From positions 372,001 to 436,000 of the forward strand of contig CAWKDN010000002.1 in assembly GCA_963848415.1 (NCBI GenBank): a stretch of DNA of 64,000 nucleotides. Reading direction: 5' to 3'. Below are positions 32,185 to 40,404 of the stretch, piece after piece (within the stretch, counting starts at the first letter, position 1; the number at the start of each line of letters is the position of its first letter). The position numbers and the translations under genes were made by a program. The stretch is from CAVQBC01 sp963848415. GTDB taxonomy: Bacteria; Actinomycetota; Thermoleophilia; Solirubrobacterales; Solirubrobacteraceae. The notes below the pieces were generated by a model. The model did no database searches and was not told where the DNA came from. It was given only the letters and a program-made list of their open reading frames with translations.

Positions 32185-33024
32185 ATGACCGACGCACAGA
32201 TCCTGGTGCTGGGCGGCACGGGAAAGACCGGCCGCCGGGTGGCCGAACGCCTGCGCGCCCGCGAGCTGCCCGTCCGCATCGGCTCGCGCGCGGGCGAGCC
32301 GCCGTTCGACTGGGACGACCGCTCGACCTGGGGGCCCGCGCTCGAGGGCGCCGCGGCCGCCTACGTCTCCTTCTACCCGGACCTCGCGGTCCCGGGCGCG
32401 CCCGACGCGATCGAGGCGCTCGCCGCGCTGGCTCTCGAGCTTGACGTCCGGCGGCTGGTCCTGCTCTCCGGCCGCGGCGAGCCCGAGGCCCAGCGGGCCG
32501 AGCGCGCGCTGCAGGCCTCCGGCGCGGACTGGACGGTCGTCCGCTGCAGCTGGTTCATGCAGAACTTCAGCGAGGGCCCGTTCGCGGAGTCGCTGGCCGC
32601 CGGCGCGCTCGCACTGCCCGCCGACGCCGTGGCCGAGCCGTTCCTCGACGTCGAGGACATCGCCGACGTCGCCGTCGCGGCGCTCACGGAGGACGGGCAC
32701 GCCGGGCGGCTCTACGAGCTCACCGGCCCGCGGCTGCTGACCTTCGCCGAGGCCACCGCGGAGATCGGCCGGGCGGCCGGCCGGCCCATCGGCTACGAGC
32801 CGATCCCCATGCCGGCCTTCACCACCGGCATGGCCGAGGCGGGCCTGCCGCCCGACGCCGTCGCGCTGCTGCGCTTCCTCTTCGCCGAGGTGCTCGACGG
32901 CCGCAACGCCTCGCTGGCCGACGGCGTCCAGCAGGCGCTCGGGCGCCCGCCGCGGGACTTCGCCGCCTTCGCGCGCCACGCCGCCGCGACGGGCGCGTGG
33001 GACGGCGCCCCGCGGGCCGCGTGA
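32185..33024 (+). CDS. NmrA-like NAD(P)-dependent oxidoreductase
   Basis: A 279-residue protein. MTDAQILVLGGTGKTGRRVA supplies the dinucleotide fold; LVLLSGRGEPEAQRAERALQ, WTVVRCSWFMQNFSEGPFAE and VEDIADVAVAALTEDGHAGR are NmrA family blocks. It is paralogous to 26455-27285. AAGGAG at 32171-32176 precedes the ATG. It is probably controlled by the divergent AraC regulator and translated together with the downstream membrane protein (GTGA overlap). Confidence 0.85.
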   Translation: MTDAQILVLGGTGKTGRRVAERLRARELPVRIGSRAGEPPFDWDDRSTWGPALEGAAAAYVSFYPDLAVPGAPDAIEALAALALELDVRRLVLLSGRGEPEAQRAERALQASGADWTVVRCSWFMQNFSEGPFAESLAAGALALPADAVAEPFLDVEDIADVAVAALTEDGHAGRLYELTGPRLLTFAEATAEIGRAAGRPIGYEPIPMPAFTTGMAEAGLPPDAVALLRFLFAEVLDGRNASLADGVQQALGRPPRDFAAFARHAAATGAWDGAPRAA

Positions 33025-33512
33025 CGGCGATGAGCGCCCCCGTCCATACGGCGACCGTCGTGGCGGCGCTCGGCTGCGGGCTGCTGGCCGGCGTGTGGTT
33101 CGCCTTCTCGGGCTTCGTGATGTCCGCGCTCGAGCGGCTGCCCTCCGCCCAGGGCATCGCCGCCATGCAGTCGATCAACCGGCTGGCGGTGACCCCGCCG
33201 CTGATGATCGCAATGTTCGGCGTCGCGGTCCTGTGCCTCGGGCTGGCCGGCTGGGCGGCCGTGTCACTGGGCGACCGGCGCGCCGCGTGGGTGCTGGCCG
33301 GCGGCGCGCTGTACCTCGCCGGGACGGTCGGCGTGACGGTGGCCGGCAACGTGCCGCTCAACGACTCGCTCGCGGCGCTGGCCCCTGACGGCGCCGGCGC
33401 GGCGCAGGAGTGGGAGCGCTACACGTCGCGCTGGACGGCGCTCAACCACGTCCGCTGCGTCACCGCGCTCGCGGCCGCGGCGCTGCTGACCGTCGCGCTG
33501 ACGCGCGACTGA
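33021..33512 (+). CDS. DUF1772 (anthrone-oxygenase-like) membrane protein
   Basis: A 163-residue protein with four hydrophobic segments (VVAALGCGLLAGVWFAFSGF; MIAMFGVAVLCLGLAGWAAV; VLAGGALYLAGTVGVTVAGN; ALAAAALLTVAL). The FSGFVMSALERLP and NVPLNDSLA motifs and the WERYTSRWTALNHVR segment typify DUF1772. It is usually found beside NmrA-like proteins, as here. GTG at 33021 overlaps the previous stop; ATG at 33030 is the alternative start. Confidence 0.8.
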   Translation: MTAMSAPVHTATVVAALGCGLLAGVWFAFSGFVMSALERLPSAQGIAAMQSINRLAVTPPLMIAMFGVAVLCLGLAGWAAVSLGDRRAAWVLAGGALYLAGTVGVTVAGNVPLNDSLAALAPDGAGAAQEWERYTSRWTALNHVRCVTALAAAALLTVALTRD

Positions 33513-33556
33513 GCCGGTCCTGGACGGCGCGCCGTCGTGCTTGACTTCGCTGCCGG

Positions 33557-34534
33557 ATGCGGATCCTCGTCGCCGGCAGCTCGGGTCACCTCGGCGACGC
33601 GCTCGTCCGGGTCCTGCGCGCCGACGGCCACGACGTGACCGGGCTCGACGTGCTCCCCGCCGAGTCCACGAGCGTGGTCGGCTCGATCGCCGACGCGGAG
33701 CTCGTCCGCGGCTGCGTCGAGGGCGCCGACGCCGTCGTCAACGCCGCCACGCTGCACAAGCCGCACGTCGGCTCCCACAGCCGCCGGGCGTTCGTCGAGG
33801 CGAACGTGACGGGCACGCTGACACTGCTCGAGGCGGCGGCCGGCGCAAGCGTTGGCCGCTTCGTGTTCACGAGCACGACGAGCACCTTCGGCCGCGCCTT
33901 GACGCCGCCGCCGGGCGCCCCGGCGGCGTGGATCACCGAGGACGTCGCGCCCGTCCCGCGCAACGTCTACGGCGCGACCAAGACCGCGGCGGAGGACCTG
34001 TGCGAGCTCGTCCATCGCGACCACGGGCTGCCGGTCGTGATCCTGCGCACGTCGCGCTTCTTCCCGGAGGGCGACGACCGCGACGACGTCCGCGGCGCCT
34101 ACGACGACCTCAACGTCAAGGTCAACGAGCTGCTCTACCGCCGCGTCGACCTCCAGGACGTCGTGGACGCGCACCGGTGCGCGCTCGAGCGCGCACCGGC
34201 GATCGGGTTCGGGCGCTACATCGTCAGCGCGACGACGCCGTTCACCCGCGAGGACCTGGCGGCGCTGCCCGTCGACGCCCCCGCGGTCGTGCGGCGGCAC
34301 TTCCCGGACTACGACGACGTCTTCGCTCCGCTCGGCTGGACGATGTTCGGCTCGATCGAGCGCGTCTACGTCAACGCGCGGGCGCGCGCCGAGCTCGGCT
34401 GGGCCCCGCGCCACGACTTCCGCCACGCGCTCGAGCGCCTCGCCGCCGGCGAGGACCCGCGCAGCGGGCTCGCCCGCGCGATCGGCGCGAAGGGCTACCA
34501 CGCGGTCCCGACCGGGCCCTACACGACCCGCTGA
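33557..34534 (+). CDS. NAD-dependent epimerase/dehydratase
   Basis: A 325-residue extended SDR. MRILVAGSSGHLGDALVRVL is the NAD site. FVFTSTTSTFG gives the Ser/Thr, NVYGATKTAAEDL the catalytic YxxxK, and LRTSRFFPEGDDRDD the substrate loop. Members act on nucleotide sugars or steroid/flavonoid-like substrates; this one is not assignable. It begins 44 bases after the DUF1772 gene, on the same strand, and ends 7 bases before the convergent cupin gene. Confidence 0.85.
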   Translation: MRILVAGSSGHLGDALVRVLRADGHDVTGLDVLPAESTSVVGSIADAELVRGCVEGADAVVNAATLHKPHVGSHSRRAFVEANVTGTLTLLEAAAGASVGRFVFTSTTSTFGRALTPPPGAPAAWITEDVAPVPRNVYGATKTAAEDLCELVHRDHGLPVVILRTSRFFPEGDDRDDVRGAYDDLNVKVNELLYRRVDLQDVVDAHRCALERAPAIGFGRYIVSATTPFTREDLAALPVDAPAVVRRHFPDYDDVFAPLGWTMFGSIERVYVNARARAELGWAPRHDFRHALERLAAGEDPRSGLARAIGAKGYHAVPTGPYTTR

Positions 34535-34541
34535 GCCGCGA

Positions 34542-34901
34542 TCAGGCGGGATCCTCGCCGAGCCAGGTCTGCTGCAGCGTGCCGGACTCGTGGACCGAGA
34601 CCACGAGCAAGGGCTCCTCGCCGACGTTGCGAAAGCCGTGCGGCGTGTCCGGCGGGACGACCAGCAGCTCTCGCGGCGCGAGCTCGGTGACGGTGTCGCC
34701 GGCCGTCCAGCGCCCGCGGCCCTCGAGCAGCAGGAAGGTCTCGGAGTAGGGGTGGACGTGCAGCCCCACCGCCGTGCCGGGCGGCGTCTCGACGACGAAC
34801 ATCGAGATCCCGATGCCGGCCTGGGGTCCGCCCTCGAACAGGGCGGCGGTCGGGCTGAAGCGCAGCGCGTCGAGGGCGACGGTGACCGGCTCGGGGCTCA
34901 C
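34542..34901 (-). CDS. Small cupin-domain protein
   Basis: A 119-residue single cupin. Motif 1: GLHVHPYSETFLLLEGRG with H, H and E ligands. Motif 2: PPDTPHGFRNVGEEPLLVV with H. Such proteins bind Fe, Mn or Zn and act as dioxygenases, isomerases or sensors. GTG at 34901 overlaps the AhpD-like stop as GTGA, making a coupled two-gene operon facing the MocR regulator. Confidence 0.82.
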   Translation of the reverse strand: MSPEPVTVALDALRFSPTAALFEGGPQAGIGISMFVVETPPGTAVGLHVHPYSETFLLLEGRGRWTAGDTVTELAPRELLVVPPDTPHGFRNVGEEPLLVVSVHESGTLQQTWLGEDPA

Positions 34902-35392
34902 GATCCGGGCACCCAGGCGCGCGTGCTGACCGCGATCGCGTTCCAGGCGTTGATCGCGACGATCAGGCTGACCAGCGCGCCGACCTCCGCCTCGCCGAAC
35001 TCGGCGGCCACCGCCGCGTAGGCCGCGTCGGGCACGTGGTCGGCGGCGAGCAGGGTCACCGCCTCGGTGAAGGCCAGGGCCGCGCGCTCGCGGGCGGTGA
35101 AGAAGGGCGACTCCCGCCAGGCCGGCAGGGCGTAGAGGCGCTGCTCGGTCTCGCCGATCGCGCGCGCATCCTTGGTGTGCATGTCGATGCAGTAGACGCA
35201 GCCGTTGAGCTGCGAGGCGCGGACGCGCACGAGCTCGCGCAGGCGCGGCTCGAGCCCGGCGCCGTCGAGCACCTTCGTGGCGGCGTTGTCGAGATGGGCC
35301 ATCGCCCGCGCGAAGGCCGCGGCGTGGGCGTCGAAGTCCAGCCGGACCGGGATCGCCGTCGGCTGCTGGGGTGAGGTGTCGGTCGTCGTCAT
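34898..35392 (-). CDS. Carboxymuconolactone decarboxylase/AhpD-like peroxidase
   Basis: A 164-residue all-alpha protein with the AhpD active site CVYCIDMHTKDARAIG (CxxC plus His) after ELVRVRASQLNG. This supports an alkylhydroperoxidase role rather than true carboxymuconolactone decarboxylation. ATG at 35392. It faces the MocR gene only about 45 bases away, so MocR probably controls it. Typical length for the family. Confidence 0.88.
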   Translation of the reverse strand: MTTTDTSPQQPTAIPVRLDFDAHAAAFARAMAHLDNAATKVLDGAGLEPRLRELVRVRASQLNGCVYCIDMHTKDARAIGETEQRLYALPAWRESPFFTARERAALAFTEAVTLLAADHVPDAAYAAVAAEFGEAEVGALVSLIVAINAWNAIAVSTRAWVPGS

Positions 35393-35424
35393 GGGGACAC
35401 CGTACGGCCCTAGCGGCCCATCGG

Positions 35425-35442
35425 TAAGGTCCAATCCCTTGG
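35425..35442 (+). promoter_or_regulatory. Promoter and symmetric site at the MocR start
   Basis: TAAGGT (35425-35430) fits a -10 hexamer 9 bases before the TTG start, implying a leaderless or near-leaderless mRNA. CCAA-TCCC-TTGG (35431-35442) is a perfect inverted repeat that includes the start codon. A regulator bound here would block its own transcription or initiation. Function inferred from position. Confidence 0.4.
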
Positions 35443-36833
35443 CACAACCGTGGGCCACTTCCGGCGTCGACCTGTACCTCGAGCCGGTCGGGCCGCGGTG
35501 GCGCGCCGGCCTGGAGACCGCGCTGCGCGACGCGGTGCGAAGCGGGCGGCTGGGTCCCGGGACGCGGCTGCCGTCCTCGCGGGCGCTCGCGCAGGATCTC
35601 GGCCTCGCGCGCAACACCGTGGCCGACGCCTACGGCCAGCTCGTCGCCGAGGGCTGGCTCGTCGCCCGGCGCGGATCGGGCACGCACGTGGCGCCGCGCG
35701 CCTCGGCCGTGCCGGCCGTGTCCATCCCGGAGGCGGCGCCGGCCCGCCGGCTGCGCTACGACCTGCGGCCGGGCGCGCCCGACCTGGCGGCGTTTCCCCG
35801 TGCGCGCTGGCTCTCGGCGGCGCGCCGCGCGATGGACCGCGCGCCCTACGAGGCGCTCGGCTACTCGGACCCGCGCGGGCGGCCGGAGCTGCGCCACACG
35901 CTCGCCGGCTACCTCGCCCGCGCCCGTGGCGTCCGCGTCTCACCCGACCAGCTCGTCGTCTGCTCGGGCTTCGCCCAGGGGCTCGCGGTGGTGTGCGAGG
36001 CGCTGCGCGCCAACGGCGCGCACACGCTGGCCGTCGAGGCCTACGGCCAGCGGGCGCACCGCGAGATAGCGGCCGCCCGTGGGCTGCAGCCGTCGGCGCT
36101 CCCCGTCGACGCGCACGGTGCGCAGCTGGACGGGCTCGCCGGGGCCGACGCGGTGCTGCTGACCCCGGCGCACCAGTTCCCGCTCGGCCCGGCGCTCGCG
36201 CCGGAGCGCCGGACGCGGGTGATCGAGTGGGCGGGCGAGGGCTCGCGGCTGATCGTCGAGGACGACTACGACGGCGAGTTCCGCTACGACCGCCAGCCGG
36301 TCGGCGCGCTGCAGGCGCTCGCCCCGGAGCGCGTCGTCTACGCCGGCACGGCGAGCAAGACCCTGAGCCCGGGCCTGCGGCTGGGGTGGCTCGCCGTGCC
36401 GCCCTGGCTGCTGGGCGACGTGGTGGCGGTCAAGGCCCGGGCCGACGGCCATACGAGCGCCTTCGACCAGCTGATCCTGGCCGAGTTCATCAGCTCGGGC
36501 GCCTACGATCGCCACGTCCGCCGCGCGCGGCTGGCCTACCGGCGCCGCCGCGACCGGCTCGTCGCCGCCCTGCGCCGGGATGCCTCGGGCGTGCGGATCG
36601 GTGGCATCGCGGCGGGCCTGCACGCCGTCGTCGAGCTGCCCGCCGGCCGGCGCGAGGAGGATGTCATCGCCCGCGCCGCCGAGCGCGAGCTGGCCCTCGA
36701 CGGTCTCCGCGGCTATCGCTGTGGTGCACAGGAGCACGGCCCCGCGCTGGTCGTCGGCTACGGCACGCCGCCCGAGCACGCCTTCACCGCGGCGGTGGCC
36801 CGGCTGGTGGCGGTGCTGGCCGCGACCGCGTGA
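35439..36833 (+). CDS. MocR/GntR-type regulator with aminotransferase domain
   Basis: A 464-residue fusion. The GntR winged helix has ALRDAVRSGRLGPGTRLPSS, RALAQDLGLARNTVADAYGQ and LVARRGSGTHVAPR. The class I aminotransferase domain has LIVEDDYDGEFRYD and the PLP lysine in YAGTASKTLSPGLRLGW. MocR proteins sense PLP or PLP-amino-acid adducts. TTG at 35439 is preferred over ATG at 35391, which would overlap the divergent AhpD start and leave no promoter. Likely regulates the AhpD-cupin operon. Confidence 0.85.
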   Translation: MAQPWATSGVDLYLEPVGPRWRAGLETALRDAVRSGRLGPGTRLPSSRALAQDLGLARNTVADAYGQLVAEGWLVARRGSGTHVAPRASAVPAVSIPEAAPARRLRYDLRPGAPDLAAFPRARWLSAARRAMDRAPYEALGYSDPRGRPELRHTLAGYLARARGVRVSPDQLVVCSGFAQGLAVVCEALRANGAHTLAVEAYGQRAHREIAAARGLQPSALPVDAHGAQLDGLAGADAVLLTPAHQFPLGPALAPERRTRVIEWAGEGSRLIVEDDYDGEFRYDRQPVGALQALAPERVVYAGTASKTLSPGLRLGWLAVPPWLLGDVVAVKARADGHTSAFDQLILAEFISSGAYDRHVRRARLAYRRRRDRLVAALRRDASGVRIGGIAAGLHAVVELPAGRREEDVIARAAERELALDGLRGYRCGAQEHGPALVVGYGTPPEHAFTAAVARLVAVLAATA

Positions 36834-36876
36834 CGGCGGCTTGACCGCCGCGCGGCCCGCCGGATAGGAATGCGGC

Positions 36877-37071
36877 GTGGCCATCGACTACTTCCTCAAG
36901 CTCACCGGCATCCAGGGCGAGAGCACCAGCGCCCGCCACCGCGACGAGATCGACGTCGAGATGTGGTCGTGGGGCGAGACCGCCACCCCCGTCGCCGGGC
37001 CCGGCGGCGGCGGAGGGGCCGCCGGCCGCGTCGAGCCGCGCGCGCTGGTCTTCACCGCCCTGCGCCCGTAG
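36877..37071 (+). CDS. Short Hcp-like (type VI secretion tube) protein, probably truncated
   Basis: A 64-residue product from GTG. MAIDYFLKLTGIQGESTSAR then DEIDVEMWSWGET is the diagnostic first half of Hcp1-type tube proteins (normally about 160 residues). After a GGGGG linker it ends with VEPRALVFTALRP, so two thirds of the beta barrel are absent. No other type VI component is in the window. A stub of a transferred gene is the simplest reading; a short actinobacterial Hcp-like family is possible. Confidence 0.6.
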   Translation: MAIDYFLKLTGIQGESTSARHRDEIDVEMWSWGETATPVAGPGGGGGAAGRVEPRALVFTALRP

Positions 37072-37092
37072 CACTCGCGCGGCTCGCTCTCG

Positions 37093-37445
37093 TCAGTCGA
37101 CCAGCGCGGTGACGCTGCCCAACAACAGCAACACGCCTAGCGAGGTGCCGATGATCCGCATCCGCTCCGCCCGCCGAACAGCAGCATCAGACCGCCGCCG
37201 ATCAGCGCCAGCGGCGCGATCGCCGCGGTCATCGCCAGCGCCGGCACGACCAACGCCTGGGCACCGTTGATGAACTGCCCCACCCCGGCGGCGTTGTTGG
37301 GTATGCCCGCCGCGCTTGACCACCTCGACCTCGACGCCCAACCGCAGGCACAGCAGGCACGCCAACGCGGCGAACGCCGGGTACGCGATGGCCTGCGCCG
37401 CCTGCCGACTTCGATCCGTTCGGCCCACGCCACACCTCCCATCAA
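37093..37445 (-). pseudogene. Frameshifted VirB2/TrbC pilin-like small membrane protein
   Basis: Three consecutive pieces in two frames reconstruct one protein: YPAFAALACLLCLRLGVEVE, then GIPNNAAGVGQFINGAQALV and PALAMTAAIAPLALIGGGLM, then MRIIGTSLGVLLLLGSVTAL ending at 37093. The result, a signal-like start and two membrane helices, resembles a conjugal VirB2/TrbC pilin. The frame changes near 37330 and 37170 make it non-functional. It implies past presence of a conjugative element. Confidence 0.45.
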
Positions 37446-38017
37446 CCGGGGACTCGGAACGAAGCCGGCGGGCCACGGCGGCTCCTTAGGCCGGTAGGTA
37501 CGCGTCCCGAAGGGTCAGGCCTCGCTCTGCTCCCGTGGCTGTTGGAAGGACCGATCGTCGCCTCCGTCCAAATCCCTTCGGAGCCAGGCCGTTTCGCCTC
37601 GGCTAGTGAGGCACGACACGGTGATGCGGCGCATAATCATCGCGCCGCGGGATTGCCGACGCTCCGGACCCGGCGCGGCTAGCGCTTCCCGCAAGTGCGT
37701 GACATCAGCGGGTAAATTGGTCGACTGTCTCAGTCACCGGACGACCCCGAGGCGTCCGATCCGGCCGCCTCGCTGCGTGCTTTGGTCTGGGGAATCGCGG
37801 GCTTGTGCCCGGCCCGACGCCGCGCTCGACGAGCGTGGACCAGTGGTGAGGCCCGGAGTGCTCTCTACGGCTATGCCGGCCGCGGCTGCGCGGCATTGAT
37901 CGTCCTGCTCCGTGGTGTCGGGGGCTACCGATCGACTCGTCTGCGTCCGAACGACGGATGGAGCGAGCGAAGATTCGGGCCGTCAGTAGAGCGGCTGCTG
38001 CGCAATTCCCGGCGAGA
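37446..38017. other. 570-base stretch without a credible gene
   Basis: Short open frames exist but none has family signatures or G/C-rich third positions. Composition is visibly less GC-rich than the core. I see no transposase, tRNA or att-like repeat. Reads as decayed or foreign intergenic DNA. Confidence 0.5.
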
Positions 38018-38377
38018 TCATCCGCCTAGGTCGTCGGTGGCCTGCTGAAACTGTCCCATCAGCCGACCAAGAGCTTCGCCGGTGTAGGCGTTCAGCGTGC
38101 CGGTGCGATCGACGATCATGCCCGCTCGCGTCTGGAGCAGCTCGAACTCCGGGCTGCGCTGAATCTCGTCGAGCTGCTCACGCTGCCCGCGCAGCAGGAT
38201 GAAACCGGCGAGATCGCCCCCGTGCGGCGCCAGAAACCAGGCGTCGAAGCTGTCGATCTTCCCATCCTGTTGGAGCTGCCCGTAGTACTGGATGGACTCA
38301 TTGAAGACCTCGACCGCCTTGCGCTCACGGCCCCTCACGACCTCGCCCCAGCCGATGAACAGCGCCTCGTCCGCCAT
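38018..38377 (-). CDS. Conserved-looking hypothetical protein, 119 residues
   Basis: Not assigned to a named family. It begins MADEALFIGWGEVVRGRERK and continues AVEVFNESIQYYGQLQQDGK, FDAWFLAPHGGDLAGFILLR, GQREQLDEIQRSPEFELLQT. The alternating strand-helix pattern with a single long strand FILLRG resembles dimeric alpha/beta-barrel (ABM/EthD-like) proteins. AAGGAGGGCGAG lies upstream of the ATG. Intact coding sequence inside a decayed neighbourhood. Confidence 0.7.
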   Translation of the reverse strand: MADEALFIGWGEVVRGRERKAVEVFNESIQYYGQLQQDGKIDSFDAWFLAPHGGDLAGFILLRGQREQLDEIQRSPEFELLQTRAGMIVDRTGTLNAYTGEALGRLMGQFQQATDDLGG

Positions 38378-38644
38378 CTCGCCCTCCTTTGGCTTGGTCT
38401 AACCGCTGACACTAACCTCGCTCGACGGCTGGGCGCAAGGAGCCGCGAGCGGTCCGGACGAACAGGGGCGCCTCAGATCACGCACTGTCACGCCCCAGCG
38501 CGACAGTTGTAAGCGGCCCGCATGGCCGCGGTGGGAGAAGCCACGACGCACGGATGTCTGGGAATTCGCATCAGTGCGCCCCGGGAGGCCGTGAGATGAT
38601 CCTGCGAGGTCGGAGGTCCAACGCTCAACCAGTCGAGGAGACCC

Positions 38645-38713
38645 ATGGCGGATCGGTTCGAGGCGACGGTCGTGATCAACCGTCCGATCTGGGACAATCC
38701 CGCGTGGAGCCGG
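38645..38713 (+). pseudogene. N-terminal stub, possibly of an SRPBCC-fold protein
   Basis: A good ribosome-binding site (GAGGAG) precedes ATG and the peptide MADRFEATVVINRP, which is the opening strand of SRPBCC/polyketide-cyclase-like proteins. After about 16 residues the similarity ends abruptly and the next gene starts at 38718. A deletion fusing a start region to other sequence is likely. Confidence 0.35.
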
Positions 38714-38717
38714 GGCC

Positions 38718-39146
38718 ATGGAAGATTCCAACGAGCCGCAGATCCTGATCGTCGCCAACCGGACGGCGGCGACCCCGCTACTGCTCGCCGAGGTCCGCCG
38801 GCGCGCCGCGAGTCAGCGATGCGGCTTTGCACTGCTGGTACCACGGTCTTACTGGGATGCCGACACCGAGGAGTCGGCCATCACGCTCGAGCTCGCCATC
38901 CCGCTGCTCGAGCAGGCAACTGGCGGTCACGTGACCGGCCTGATCGGCGCCGAGGATCCGTTCACCGCCGTACGAGCGGCGCTGCAGGCCGGGAACTACG
39001 ACGAGGTGATCATCTCTACATTGCCCACACGCGTCTCGCACTGGCTGCACATCGACCTCCCGGCACGCGTGAAGCGACTCGGCCTCCCGGTCACCGTGAT
39101 CACCGCCAAAGCGCGCCCGGCGCTCGCCCACGAACACCGACGATGA
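38718..39146 (+). CDS. Hypothetical protein with Rossmann/Usp-like pattern
   Basis: A 142-residue acidic-to-neutral cytosolic protein. PQILIVANRTAATPLLLAEV, CGFALLVPRSYWDADTEESA, LIGAEDPFTAVRAALQAGNY and YDEVIISTLPTRVSHWLHID give alternating strands and helices as in universal-stress-like domains. It ends GLPVTVITAKARPALAHEHR. No nucleotide-binding motif is certain. Start ATG at 38718, 4 bases beyond the stub above. Confidence 0.65.
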   Translation: MEDSNEPQILIVANRTAATPLLLAEVRRRAASQRCGFALLVPRSYWDADTEESAITLELAIPLLEQATGGHVTGLIGAEDPFTAVRAALQAGNYDEVIISTLPTRVSHWLHIDLPARVKRLGLPVTVITAKARPALAHEHRR

Positions 39147-39200
39147 GATCCATCCAAACGCGCGCCGACATGCGCCTCGCGGGCGCGCGTACGGCGACTT

Positions 39201-39401
39201 TCAGCTCGCCGTAGCGCCGCTCGAACGCTCCGCGTGCAAAGCACCGGCCGCCGGTGTGTAGATCGATTCGCGACCGTCGTCCCACGCAATCCGGTAACGC
39301 GCCGGCTGCTCACGCACAACTTCGCTCACGGTCCCAGCGCGAGCCGGTCGTTCCGTGGATTCGGACTCAACGACGACGCGATCTCCGACCCGGAAGCCCA
39401 T
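39201..39401 (-). CDS. DUF1918-domain small protein
   Basis: A 66-residue protein opening MGFRVGDRVVVESESTERPA, then RAGTVSEVVREQPARYRIAW and DDGRESIYTPAAGAL. This matches DUF1918, a small SH3-like barrel common in actinobacteria and of unknown role. AAGGAGGAG sits 4 bases upstream of the ATG. Confidence 0.8.
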   Translation of the reverse strand: MGFRVGDRVVVESESTERPARAGTVSEVVREQPARYRIAWDDGRESIYTPAAGALHAERSSGATAS

Positions 39402-39759
39402 GACTCCTCCTTCCCCGAGGTATCCCCGACACCCTACTCCGCACGCGGCGCGCCGGCGAGGTTCGCGTCGGAGAGCGCAACAGAGAACGTTGCGCGCAGA
39501 TCGAGCGGGTCTACTGCAACGGAAACCGCCAGCGGGCGCTCCTGTAGTAGCAGGGTGACTGCTGGAACGTCGGCCGCTCGGGGGTGTCCCGCAGACCCCC
39601 CGCAGACCCGCCCGAATATCTGACCCGGTGGGGGACCGACCTGCCGGGTACATCCCAGTCTCCGCCTACTGGGACGGTTGAGGCCCGGGGCAGAGCGGGC
39701 TTCGCGTGCCGCGCAGCATGACTTGGGCTGAGCCCGTGGACGGTAACGTCGAAATGCGG
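39402..39759. other. 360-base stretch, no firm gene
   Basis: A minus-strand frame ending near 39434 reads PLAVSVAVDPLDLRATFSVA LSDANLAGAPRAE, protein-like but without recognised family or start signal. It may be a remnant. Otherwise nothing identifiable; a CCCGCAGACCC-type direct repeat is present near 39590. Confidence 0.35.
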
Positions 39760-40176
39760 TCACGGCAGCAACGTCAACGCGGCCGTGTGGCTGGGCCGCA
39801 TGACGCTGAAGTGGCGGCGATCGAGTGTGGCGATGTCACTCACGCCGAGCCGCTCGACGGTCGTGACGACCGAGGCGTCGACGGTCCCGAGCGGAAGGTC
39901 GCGATAGCGCGCGACGAGCTCGGCGATGCGCAGCCACTCTCCGGCCGCGACGGGATCGACGATGAACGTGCCCGCGGCGAGGTCGCCGAGGAAACGCACT
40001 TCGGGCTCGGGCCCGAGGCGAGTGGCGAGCAGGTAGGCGACTTCGGTCACCACGAGCATGGGAACGATCAGCGGACCTGGGTGGGTCTCGAGGAGCTCCA
40101 GCGATGCGCCGTGGTGGTGGTCGTCGGCGTCGATGTAGGCGTACAGCGGTCCGGCGTCGACGACAAGCGCGGCTAT
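39760..40176 (-). CDS. vapC: VapC PIN-domain toxin without a canonical start codon
   Basis: About 138 residues. PIN motifs: D in ALVVDAGPLYAYIDADD, E in LVVTEVAYLLATRL, D in LGTVDASVVTTVERLG and D in IATLDRRHFSV. No ATG, GTG or TTG occurs in frame between the upstream stop (about 40230) and the conserved first Asp. The only start-like codon is ATA at 40174-40176, overlapping the antitoxin TAG. Either a rare ATA start is used or an ATG has mutated. A shorter reading from ATG at 40059 would lose the catalytic Asp. Confidence 0.65.
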   Translation of the reverse strand: MAALVVDAGPLYAYIDADDHHHGASLELLETHPGPLIVPMLVVTEVAYLLATRLGPEPEVRFLGDLAAGTFIVDPVAAGEWLRIAELVARYRDLPLGTVDASVVTTVERLGVSDIATLDRRHFSVMRPSHTAALTLLP

Positions 40177-40400
40177 TGCCCGACCTCGGCGGCGAGGATC
40201 TCCTCGATCCGCTCGGAGACGTCGTTACGCCCGCTGCGCCCGGCTCCGGCCGCGCCGAGCCGGCGACGTCCAGGCGGCCCGACGAGATACGCCTCCAGCG
40301 CCTCACGGCTCACCTCGGAGATCGTCACGCCACGACGCTCGGCCTCATGCCGAAGACGAGCATCGAGCGCATCGGGGATCTTCAACGTCGTCCGCCTCAT
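40173..40400 (-). CDS. vapB: VapB-type antitoxin
   Basis: A 75-residue ribbon-helix-helix antitoxin: MRRTTLKIPDALDARLRHEA, then ERRGVTISEVSREALEAYLV, followed by a basic linker and the C-terminal toxin-binding helix DVSERIEEILAAEVGQ. The ATG at 40400 is chosen over 40415 because a 34-bp palindrome lies directly upstream and would otherwise be inside the gene. No ribosome-binding site is seen, consistent with a leaderless message. Confidence 0.75.
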   Translation of the reverse strand: MRRTTLKIPDALDARLRHEAERRGVTISEVSREALEAYLVGPPGRRRLGAAGAGRSGRNDVSERIEEILAAEVGQ

Positions 40401-40404
40401 GGAT

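Noticed and set aside
37606..37899. Plus-strand open frame of 97 codons
   Set aside because: No ribosome-binding site, mixed third-position bases and no recognisable domain; treated as non-coding.
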